A stretch of 64,000 bases of DNA from Trichoplax sp. H2 (taxonomy: Eukaryota; Placozoa; Uniplacotomia; Trichoplacea): contig NOWV01000008.1 of assembly GCA_003344405.1 (NCBI GenBank), positions 930,001-994,000 on the forward strand. Direction: 5' to 3'. The notes beneath the pieces are model-generated. The model was not told the origin of the DNA and made no database searches. It worked only from the letters and a program-made list of their open reading frames with translations. This document shows positions 24,901 to 34,954 of the stretch, piece after piece; positions within the stretch are counted from its first letter, which is position 1; each line of letters begins with the position of its first letter. Both the position numbers and the translations under genes were made by a program.

Positions 24901-25231
24901 TGAGAAAGAGAAACGTAACTACGGAAGTCATACATCGGCAAAGAGTGATCAGGTAGAAAATGGTAAATCTAAGGAAACGGATAAAAGCTCCGATACAACA
25001 AAAGGTCATTCCCTAAATGAAAAAGAACTGAGACGACCAGCTTCAGCGTCATCATCGAGGAGAAGTTCAAGGGAGAAACCACCCGTTATCTATTCTCAAG
25101 ATAGCAATTCTTCACCGACTGTGGGGGCCAATAATTCCGACGAAGAAACTGATGATGCAGAAGAAACGCTAGAAACCAACCGAAAGTTACAGTACGAAGA
25201 GAGTCAAATGTTGAAGCAAGCTGGTGAATGA
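21972..25231 (+). CDS. DNTTIP1: DNTTIP1-like subunit of the MiDAC histone deacetylase complex, 15 exons
   Basis: Exons: 21972-22129, 22358-22397, 22766-22818, 22952-23039, 23180-23275, 23377-23511, 23597-23662, 23773-23801, 23869-23920, 24009-24067, 24140-24200, 24280-24348, 24452-24510, 24616-24728, 24837-25231. Phases agree across all junctions; the total is 1,473 nt, 490 residues. Exons 4-5 match the N-terminal dimerisation domain (ALELLRSTVQYSFNKEI). A basic AT-hook-like stretch (RKVRGKGAKG) follows. Exons 9-14 match the C-terminal domain strongly: DDVDYNTRFILGSKANKILG, RGRLYSKHPQLFKYVGD, PITGGKAYMLIARRV and FHVPRQMIEKM. In vertebrates DNTTIP1 scaffolds HDAC1/2 with MIDEAS in the nucleus. 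The protein is about 160 residues longer than the human one (329), mainly through the last exon (residues 360-490: Lys/Ser/Glu-rich, ending in an acidic DDAEETLETN segment). If the weak donor at 24,729 is not used, a stop follows at 24,731-24,733 and the protein ends after RKAAEC. Confidence 0.88.
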
Positions 25232-27176
25232 AGAATCGATTTCAGCTAGTGTGCGATGATATAGGGTGTTTTATTAATATTTAGAGTTAAGGATTATTAA
25301 CTCCCTAATGAAATGTTAATCTCTGTCATAGAGATACTAACAGTTATCAAAATGTGTAGGAAATAGGATGTTGGACTGTTATTCCTACAAGCTATTTAAG
25401 TTTATATGGCTGAAATGCAAACGTTGGCATAATTCTTGTTGACAATTTTATTCCTTAATATTGAATTTAAGTTATTGCAGTTTACGAGTGCAATTTGAAA
25501 TATACTTGGCATTGGTTATGTGCAACAGCGGTATCGTACTTGCGAATTCCAATATATCTCTCAGGATTGTTTATGATGAAAGTATGGATACCCATTAAGT
25601 CAATATTATTTAAAATTGTTATGAAACCGTAAACGTACTGTACAAATTAATATTATTTCGTTTTATTATATCGTCAATAAGTTTGTTATTTAACAATTAT
25701 TAGAGCTCGATATTTTGAATTTTATTCACTACCAATTTGAATTGGCTATCTCCTGGAGTACTATTTAGAGTAAATGACTATGTATTACTATTCGACATTG
25801 ACTAATCAGATTTCTCTCATTCTTATACTTTTATACCATGGACAAAATTTATTGTAGAATATGATAATAGCCAATTAAAATGTAATCGTTAAATTAACCA
25901 GTTTCATTCCTAAGTAGCAATTTAATGAGATTCGGCCTGTAATTTAGGACAATAGATAAAATTTAATTGATGCCATGTTTAGATAACGTTGGCATACTAT
26001 ACTATGCATCACATTTTGTATGACAATCATCCTCAAGCATCGTGATTCTAATTGTATGAAAGATGGAGGCAATGGAATATAGATTGACTGAAAGCTACAT
26101 AATAAAATTCTTTTAACATTGTTAAATCCTTACCACAACGTTGTAATTTACATTGCTGCTGCTTATCTGTGCAATTATTAGCTTTTTATTCGTCGAAAAA
26201 GTTGAATTTGGTTGCTAGACTATCATGCAACAGTAAAATCATCGATTGAGGAGCCATCACATGGCTGCATGATCCTGCGTGATATCACGTCTTAGATATC
26301 TATAGCGGTTCGCACTAAATTGAAGTATTTCATGGCTTAAGAAATTGGAACTGACGGTAATAATTTTAACAGAACTGAAATATTACATGATCTCGTATTT
26401 CTAGTTAGCTATAGCCGCTTAATTATATTATTAATTGCAAGGGAGTAAAGGGGTCCATGAATCAATTATGTTCTGATCATAGATACTCATACGTATACGT
26501 ATGTCTGGTATCAAATACCGAATATTAAGTAAACAACAGTTACAGCCTTACAGCAAAATGATCAAAGTCAGCTAACTGAATTATTGAAACAAAATTTCCT
26601 ACAAGTATGATAAACATTTTTAATACAAAATTATCCAAACCCTGTATATGGCAACTACAAGTAATTACATTTTCTACTACTGTATAATCGATTCACTGTG
26701 AGTGTATGGCATTCAGTTCCTACTACGGTATACCAAGCATATGTAGTTTACGACAGATTCATGCTCCTTCAGTGATCAAGGCCTAAACTTTGATAGCTGG
26801 CTATTAATAAATTTGTTTACTATTAAAATTGAATCGTATATCAATTCTAGGATGATTTCTAGCTTCTCTTCTATAGATTGCAGAGCAATCAAATGGCAGA
26901 AATTCTATTCAATTACCGACTAATCAACGTATCGATTGGTAGGATGAAAGCAGAAACGGATACAACGTCGGTGTGTAATTGTTTTATTAGGTCTGAAATG
27001 GATTAAACTTCTCTCAGAAATATACTTCGATATCTATTACCCATCAATAGTACGAAAATGAAAATTAACTATGAAAGCAATCACTGTACACACTCTGATA
27101 TCAGTCTAGTTGTAAACCAATTTCGGGCGCTCAAGATGAAACGGCTTTAATATTGTCTTGACCGTAGATTTCCATC
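25232..27176. other. Intergenic DNA between DNTTIP1 and GST (convergent)
   Basis: About 1.9 kb of AT-rich sequence with no gene recognised. It holds the 3' UTRs of two convergent genes. One perfect 16-bp palindrome, CATACGTATACGTATG, lies near 26,490-26,505. Confidence 0.55.
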
Positions 27177-30008
27177 TTATTTTTTAGGCATGTAAGGAAG
27201 CTTGAAGGGATAGCGTTTGTCACTTTTTAAATAATCTATTACTGCAGGTCTGTTAAACATTGAGTTGTAGTACTGCGCCAACTTTGGGAATGGTTTCAAC
27301 ACGTCAGTTTTTGCTTGATCAGGAGAGTCGCCTGGGAGTAAAAACTGTCCAAATTCAATGTTTGCATCAAGAGCAGCTACCAACAAATAGTCTACCCACG
27401 TTAAATGACCATGAATAATATAATCGGATTGCTTTTGCGAGTTGGTAGATTGTGAAGGGATCAGTCTTTCAAAGTATCCTAGCCATGTAGGTAATGTGGA
27501 TTTTAGATATTCATCTCTCATTGCGACTGAAAAGCTTGGATCATACATAATTTTACTCAGTTGTTTTCCCATGTCCTCTAGACAAGCAATATAGTTTAGA
27601 AATTAATATTTCATATTTATACTCAAATATTGATGCCCAAGGATATACATCCATAGTCGATAACTTACCAATTCCCGCAGCAATCATGTTGCAATAATCC
27701 AATTCATCACATTCACAATCTAATCCAACCGAACGACCCAAGTACCTAAGGATAACTAAGTCAATAGATACCGGAATAGTTAGCATTGATGTACTAAATC
27801 TCATAAGCGAGATGGATTGAAATAGTTGTATTACATATCAAATTTAAATTTAATCATTCTTAAGCAAAATGATTCAGCCGCTTTGGATTACTATGCAGAG
27901 AAACATAACGTAATATAAAAAGAATTGGCCCTATTCATTCTAACTTGATAACACATCGCTTATATAAATAGCTAGAAATAAACTAGCGTACAGTCACTTG
28001 ATCCTATGTCTAATTTTAGTACATCAATGATTTGCTTCATGTTGGATATTCAAAACGTGGCGTATAACATAAAATTAACAACAATAAGATATGACTTTTC
28101 CTACCGTGGCTTTGAACTAGCTTAACTCCATCGCTGGTTTCGATTGCTGGAGCTTTAATAATTAATATAACAGTAGCCAGAAGAGTCATAGAAAATGATG
28201 ATTAGAAAACGAATAGTTAGCTAAAAATTACAATTACTCCAAGTGGAAAATTGTAAAACTTTATATACAATATTATTATTCTGCAAGACAGCAATTAAAG
28301 TGGATTATTACCATTATGGCTAGAAATCGATCAAAATTGAGACTACGCTCAATGTACTTTTGCTGAGGACTTACAGCCTTTAATACTATTGTAACAGACT
28401 GTTGCTAGCATCTTTATTAGATTGTATTATATTGGTATGTAATAAGCAATGTGTTCGTAGTTTTGTCTGTACAAGTTGCCTTTGCTAAAAATTTCTTTAA
28501 TTGCTGTCTTTCTGAAGTTATTTTACACAAGTTTTCAACTGTTGTACTTGTTATACTTGTATAGTCAAATACACAGATAGGTATGGAATACTTATAAGAC
28601 CTATGAAGTATATAACATATACACACAATATTCGTAAATGGTTATAAAGCATGTTATACACATTTATCGAGCTTAGTTATGGATTGTGCTATAATGATCG
28701 CTAACATCGGGTGAGAAGATAGCTATAGGCAGGATGCCTAGTAACAACACTTGTAATTTCAATACAGAAACGCTATTGCCTCATTTTCAGGTTCAGCAAT
28801 TTTTCATTATTTACTAAGGGTGGAAGAAATGCATCTTAGCATCAAATTAGTTCACAAACTGCTTGATTTGATCATGACTTGCTACTTGATTGTAGATATT
28901 GCCTTACTTACTTTGCTATATTATGTGATTTCTGTATTCAATACTATACAGTATTATAGACAACTGATGCATATTCAATGGCAGTCTTGCTATCCAATCT
29001 TATAGAAAGCATTACGATATCACTCTATTCAAGTGAAATGTAGGTCTTTATCAATTGGGTTATAGTGATGCTGACTATAGTGTTGTAAAAGTATTGCCTT
29101 AGCCTACGACATGATTTGATGCAGTCGTTGTTACAGAACAGAATAATCCCTGTCAAGAAAAATTGGATTATTTGTTCTACTCATTTGTCGCAGGCTGCAA
29201 AATGATTTAGCACTAGCTTTATCGCTATGAGTTAAATTAGACGTAGCTTGTTCGATTCTACACTGTTATCATATTACAATTTGTTCGAGCTAGATGAGAT
29301 GATATCAATAACTTGCAACAGCACGTTGTAGCTTTCCATATTAGCACTTCAGAATCCAAGGTGTTATCCCGTTGTATCGGTCAATTCTTGCACAGTTTGA
29401 TTTTCCATCCAAACATACTCTGGAATATTTAGTAATATGACTGACTTGATTGACAGTATACCGTGGTCAAATCATTCCAAATGAGATTGAATACCGTCAT
29501 TCAATATTTGAACATTGAAATCATACCTTACCCCTATCGTCTCTAGACATTGATTATGATGTATTCTAGAGAATCATTTGGATGGTATGTTGAATATTAT
29601 CAAGTAGGTAATGTGACGGATTGTGCTTGGCACTAGCAGCGAATGCAAGTTAGTTGGACATGCATAGCGATGGAAGCTATCATTATCCTTTGCTATCCAC
29701 TCACCCTGGCCAAATAAGTATAACCCACTCTTTAATCCTTCTTGTTTTGCGTTAGGCCAAGTCTCTCGTGTATATCCCATCTCAGAATAAGATATATTAT
29801 AATCATTCATCAGCAATCGCATCGCTTCGCCACGGCCACGTCCAGCAAAATAATGCAATTTGACATGCTTGATGTCTTTGATTGGAAAACAACCCGCCTT
29901 ACCGTGGACTAGTCGACTGACTGTTTTACTTACTAGAGCTTCATGGCCAGTATAATGTAATGCAATTAAACTGGCAATCAAGACAACAACAAGTGTTGCA
30001 GCACTCAT
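27177..30008 (-). CDS. Sigma-like glutathione S-transferase with N-terminal membrane anchor, 4 exons
   Basis: Exons in transcript order on the minus strand: 30008-29705, 28152-28105, 27755-27669, 27577-27177. All junctions are GT-AG and phase-compatible; the protein is 279 residues. The GST-N domain reads VKLHYFAGRGRGEAMRLLM (Tyr near residue 53 is the likely glutathione-activating residue), then PAIETSDGVKLVQSHVILRY, the cis-Pro loop and SxAILRYL motif typical of sigma/S-crystallin/prostaglandin-D-synthase GSTs. The GST-C domain includes HLTWVDYLLVAALD and PKLAQYYNSMFNRPAVIDYL. The family conjugates glutathione to electrophiles or isomerises prostaglandin H2; the substrate here is unknown. 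Unusually, about 48 residues precede the GST-N domain, starting with a hydrophobic helix (TLVVVLIASLIALHY). This suggests membrane anchoring or secretion. An in-frame upstream ATG at 30,120-30,122 would add 38 residues; I prefer 30,008 because the anchor starts there and the decayed paralogue begins at the same place. Confidence 0.88.
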
Positions 30009-30700
30009 CTTGCAGCAAGAAAAGTTAGGAAGGAAAAGCCACTTGGAAAGAGCGATTGGACGACAGGAAAGGCTAGTTTGCAAGTTTCCTTCTCCAATTT
30101 TGATACGTGGCCTGTGTTTCAAATCGACAACAGTATTATTATGGCCATCTGGCTAGCATTATCGACACAGTACAGTAGAGTACTTCCATCGTATACAAAT
30201 CTGTATACCATGGATATCGATGAGTCATTGCCCTCTGATGACGTGGCGGTTGAGACTCACTTTTACTAGCAGATGAGGTACACTGTGCCTTGACCTCTAC
30301 TGTAAGTCATTCAGCAATGTCCTCCGTGGTGCGCACCAGTTCCCTCTCGTTCTGCGATCGATCTTCAACTCTCCATCATGAGTTTGGGGGGGAATTGGGG
30401 CATCAATTTGTACAATATTAATCGCAAATGCAATTAGTAAACCCTAGCCATAAGAAATCTATGTGTATAGGAAGGAAGCAAGGCTCATAACGATTGGTTT
30501 TGAAGCGCTTGACCGATAGTTTTGACTGTTTAAATACATCGACTATTGATACACGATGTTGAATCGATTGTCTGCACTACTTTGAACGCCTGGAACTCCA
30601 GTAATTGTGGCTAAATTTCCCTGAAATTTTATCAAACGATCATTTATGAAGAAGCTTAAATATATATTTAAAAGCCATTTGAAGCTTCAATATATATGTA
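30009..30700. other. Intergenic DNA upstream of GST
   Basis: Probable promoter region of the minus-strand GST gene. Near 30,654-30,710 a short segment (AAGCTTMAATATATAT with AAAGCCATTT) is duplicated. No gene is seen. Confidence 0.45.
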
Positions 30701-30764
30701 AAAGCATTTCTAAATTGAATGATCAATTTTGGGCAAATGAGCCCACTAATTTCAAATGACTTCC

Positions 30765-31790
30765 CATTCATCCTGTATGGACGCTGTACTTTGAACACAC
30801 TTCTAGCCATCGGGTCTGCATAGCAAACAGAAATATTCTATCCCTTTCTTTGAGTAATTTCTGGTTCTACTCTATTGACGCTGTACTTTCAACATACTTC
30901 TAGCCATCGTATTATGGCGATCGGGTCTGCATAGCAAGCAGAAATACTCTATCTCTTCCTTTGAGTAGTTTCTTGTTCTACTGTATTGACGCTGTACTTT
31001 CAACATACTGTACTTCTAGCCATCGTATTATGGCGATCGGGTCTGCATAGCAAGCAGAAATATTCTATCTCTTCCTTTGAGTAGTTTCCTGTTCTACTGT
31101 ATTGACGCTGTACTTTCAACATACTATAGCCATCGTATCATGCCGATCAGGTTTGCATAGCAAACAGAAATATTCTATCTCTTCCTTTGAGTAGTTTCTG
31201 GTTCTACTCTATTGACGCTGTACTTTCAACATACTTCTAGCCATCGTATTATGGCGATCGGGTCTGCATAGCAAGCAGAAATATTCTATCTCTTCCTTTG
31301 AGTAGTTTCCTGTTCTACTGTATTGACGCTGTACTTTCAACATACTATAGCCATCGTATCATGTCGATCAGGTTTGCATAGCAAACAGAAATATTCTATC
31401 TCTTCCTTTGAGTAGTTTCTGGTTCTACTGTATTGACGCTGTACTTTTACTTCTAGCCATCATATCATGTCGATCGGGTCTGCATAGCAAACAGAAATAT
31501 TCTATCTCTTCCTTTGAGTAATTTCTGGTTCTACTGTATTGACGCTGTACTTTCAACATACTTATCTAGCCATCATATCATGTCGATCGGGTTTACATAG
31601 CAAACAGAAATATTCTATCTCTTCTCAGTAGTTTCCGGTTCTACTGTATTGACTCTGTACTTTCAACATACTTATAGCCATCGCATCATGGCGATCGGGT
31701 CTGCATAGCAAAAAGAAACATTCTATCTCTTCCTTTTAGTAGTTTCTTTTTTCTACTGCATTGACGCTGTACTTTTATCACAAGTCCATT
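30765..31790. repeat. Minisatellite, ~110-bp units, about 9-10 copies
   Basis: Each unit contains TATTGACGCTGTACTTTCAA, then AGCCATCGTATYATGGCGATC, GCATAGCAARCAGAAATATT and CTATCTCTTCCTTTGAGTAG. Within the unit GCCAT...ATGGC forms a short dyad. Two unit types alternate in the middle (one with CTTCTAGCCATCGTATTATGGCG, one with CTATAGCCATCGTATCATG), so that about 225 bp is repeated as a dimer at about 31,020-31,240 and 31,240-31,460. This is a higher-order structure typical of unequal crossing-over. No protein is encoded in register. Confidence 0.85.
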
Positions 31791-31799
31791 TGAATTGTA

Positions 31800-33600
31800 A
31801 GAGACATAGTCAATAAGCGTAGACTAGTATGATAGTAGCTAAAGTCTTGGACCAAGAAGCTACTGGTCCACGCACAACTTTCACTTGGCATTACTGTACA
31901 CGGTTAATCCGTTGTAGGTAATGAGATTGATCCATATGCTTGCATTTTCACATGGCATGCTTATAAATGATATATCCGACCAGATCGATAGCAGCACGCG
32001 ACACTGGTATTGAAAGATCCTGTTTGTACGCGTAAGTCTACGCAGGAGGCAATAGAAGCGCCACATCAGCAAAATCATAAATTAAATTTCACTAAACTAA
32101 AATGAAAGTACTAAATGTAATTCATGCGCATTCAAATCAAGCCTTTTTAAAACAGTTCTTAAAGCCAGTGGTTCAAGAGCTAATTTAGGAAGGTGCTATT
32201 GACTAATAGATCAAGTAAGATAGAACAAAACAACAAAAATCAATAATATTATCCATCATTCTTTCCGGTGCGATGTATTAAATGTGTGAGAAAATACTAA
32301 GAAAAACAACAATAACATAAACGATACGAGTGCGGGATATTTTTTGTTTGCGGCATGAATACCGGACGTTATTGACTAAAGAGGTAGCATGGTTCGTTCC
32401 CGTAGGCAATAAAGTTCATCTCTTCTAGACATGTAATAACAATTTTACTTCGAAAATAGAGAGTAGAATTGCAATTGCTTCCATCCTTTCTGACGGCAGG
32501 GAGAAATATCGATAAATTAAATTATATTACCAATGTCAAAACTACAGTACCTTTCTAACGACAAACTGTAATTGATTTGGCGCATCAAGCGGACTTTCCG
32601 AATTGATTACTAAGAAAAATAATAAGTTTTCAACTACATTAGGCACAAATATAAATACATGATCTCTTGTAGCAATCCTAAATATCTTATTACTGTACAG
32701 TGTTCAGTAAAGTGATATTAGTAGGCATATCCCCGTTAGAAGACTAGTACAAGATCGAAATATACTGTCAACATTTTGGTATGGATTGTCTAAGAGTCGA
32801 TGCCAACATTATATAGTTATTCTTAGATTGCAATTAGAAAACTCGAGGAGACTGCATCAAACAATTACAATTCAGTATCAATTGTGTTATCAAAGTTAAC
32901 CAGATACCCTTATTTATTACATAGCAGCTTTTATATTGATCATCTATTAATTATCATTTTGAATTGGTCGACTAGTTATCTCCTAGAGGGACATAACCAG
33001 ACAAAGAGATTGCGTCTTGAGTCCATTTTTCAGTTAGTCATCGAAATCTTGTGCATAAAGCCAGGTAAGACTATCTGATACATTGTAGATTGAAAACTGT
33101 TCTTGCAAGTGCATCTAGATATTCTACTGCAATAGTCATTACACATAAAATAAACTATCGTGAGTGAGTTAATTAACACAGTGGATGATATCGATCGTTG
33201 ATCAATACTGCAGTGAAGGCTAAACTGCTAATTTTATTTTTTCGTTTGAAATGAAATTGTCTACTAGACAGCGTGCATTGTAGCTCCTCTACACATTGAC
33301 AGTAGAGCTATGACAATGAAGTATCCATTCATATCGTATTTTAATTCTATCTGACGTTATAAATCAAACCTAAATCTTTCTACAATGTTGAAAAGAAATG
33401 TTCACCAGCCTACAAATCATTTAGCCGTGTTTTGTAATGGTTATCCGTTGCAATTTGCGGTCAATGTAGTCGAAACATGGATAATATTGTGCAGTTTCAT
33501 TTACATTTCCCGTTTCAAAACGACATTCAAAACACGTTCGCTCTTCTACCATTTAGTATTATAATTTCATAGCAACATAAAAAGTATGATTTACCTTATT
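31800..33600. other. Intergenic DNA left of the villin duplication
   Basis: No gene is recognised. From about 32,990 onward the sequence is shared with the upstream flank of the second villin (50,000-50,640), marking the left part of the segmental duplication. Part of it (33,300-33,610) also recurs at 46,940-47,300. Confidence 0.6.
33020..33064 (+). promoter_or_regulatory. Candidate 5' untranslated exon of villin A (donor at ~33,065)
   Basis: A segment ending ATCGAAATCTTGTGCATAAA, then GCCAG|GTAAGAC, is conserved in front of both villins (here and at about 50,005-50,050), with an intact donor in each. It could be a non-coding first exon spliced across the satellite array to just before the ATG. 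No transcript evidence is available. Confidence 0.3.
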
Positions 33601-33639
33601 GTTAATTAAAATATACTAGGATGATAACGTCGATAAACC

Positions 33640-34790
33640 TAAGGATAATATTGACTGAAGTCGTAATTCGGTCGATAAACGATAATTTCATTTATGATAT
33701 GAGAGAATAATGGACTTGAGAGTAATACTTTACTCGAAATCTGTTTTGACTTTCTATCCGACACTAGTCTCATTTTATAGGATCACCAATCATTAATTTA
33801 CTATTAACTGTAGTTTATTTTTATGGCTACCTCTATTTGATAGTAATATTGACCAAAGTCATGATCCAAGAAACGATACTTTTTAATTATGAGATAGAAT
33901 AGGATAGACGACTTAAGGGCTATGCTTTACTCGAGATCTAATTTCCTTTTTACTATATCATATACTAATCTCATTTCAAAGGATCGTAGACTTCATTTAT
34001 CCTATTGCTAATAGAAATTCACATTGATAGCGGCCAATACGCTAATACTCTATTGTCTAAAGTCATGATCCAATAAACGATAATAATATTATTTGTAAAG
34101 CGGTAAAATAGTTGACTTTAATGTATTATCTTGCACGAGATCTGATTTGCCTCCTACGATATGCCAATGTTATTCCATATGATGATAAATTACTATGCCT
34201 TAACATAACTGTTAAGTAATACACACTTTTGATATTTGCCCTTATTATACTGATATTATCTACAGCCATGATCTAAGAAACGATAATTTTTATAAATGAC
34301 ATAGAATAGGATAGCTAACTTGAGAGCTATGCCTTACAGGAGATCTAATGTGCTAATTTCCTTTCTACTACATCACATACTAATTTCATTTCACTAGATC
34401 GTAGACTATTCATTTACCTTACTGCTAATAGAAATTCACTTTAATAGTCACCAATATGCTAATATTATCGAAAGTCACGATCCAATCAATGACAACAATT
34501 TTATTTATGAAGCAGTAAAATAGTTGATTTCTATGTATTATCTTACATGAGATCTGATTTGCTTATTATGATATGCTGATGTTATTCCATATGATAATAA
34601 ATCACTATTACTTAACATTACTGTTAAGTAATGATATACACTTTGACGTTTGCCCTTACTATACTAATATTATCTAAAGCCATGATCCAGTTAGCGTCAA
34701 TTTTGTTGATGACATAGCAGAATATTTGACTTTAAAGAAATACCTAACTCGAGATCTGATTTGCTAATAGCACTACATTAATAATTGCAA
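33640..34790. repeat. Satellite array, six ~205-bp units, upstream of villin A
   Basis: The anchor AAGTCATGATCCAA (with variants) recurs near 33,654, 33,854, 34,060, 34,264, 34,471 and 34,677, a regular spacing of 200-207 bp. Each unit also has a CGATAATTTT-like segment, a TAGTTGACTT/GACTTGAGAG segment and CTCGAGATCTGATTTGC. The homologous array before villin B has only four units of about 198 bp. Confidence 0.85.
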
Positions 34791-34846
34791 TAACAAAGAT
34801 TAGAGTAAATAGTTAAAGCTTTTCTTGAATACGTGATTAAGTCAGC

Positions 34847-34870
34847 CATATGTTCATGATTGAACATATG
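34847..34870. promoter_or_regulatory. Perfect 10-bp inverted repeat 85 bp before villin A start
   Basis: CATATGTTCA and TGAACATATG pair perfectly around TGAT. The corresponding place before villin B keeps only a degenerate half. It is a possible dimeric transcription-factor site; both arms contain CATATG (E-box type) next to a GTTCA/TGAAC half-site. Confidence 0.4.
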
Positions 34871-34954
34871 TGTGTGCTTTATCCCTCTGACTGATATTCG
34901 GTTATCCTGCTTCGATCTTCACTTTAGTCTTGTATTGACCCCACCTAGACAGCC

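Noticed and set aside
28820-29005. Hydrophobic 61-residue open frame
   Set aside because: It lies in intron 1 of the GST gene on the opposite strand, without splice sites or homology; AT-rich DNA yields such hydrophobic frames by chance.
30765-31790. CRISPR array
   Set aside because: Units are long and homogeneous throughout, with no short repeats separated by unique spacers, and the DNA is eukaryotic.
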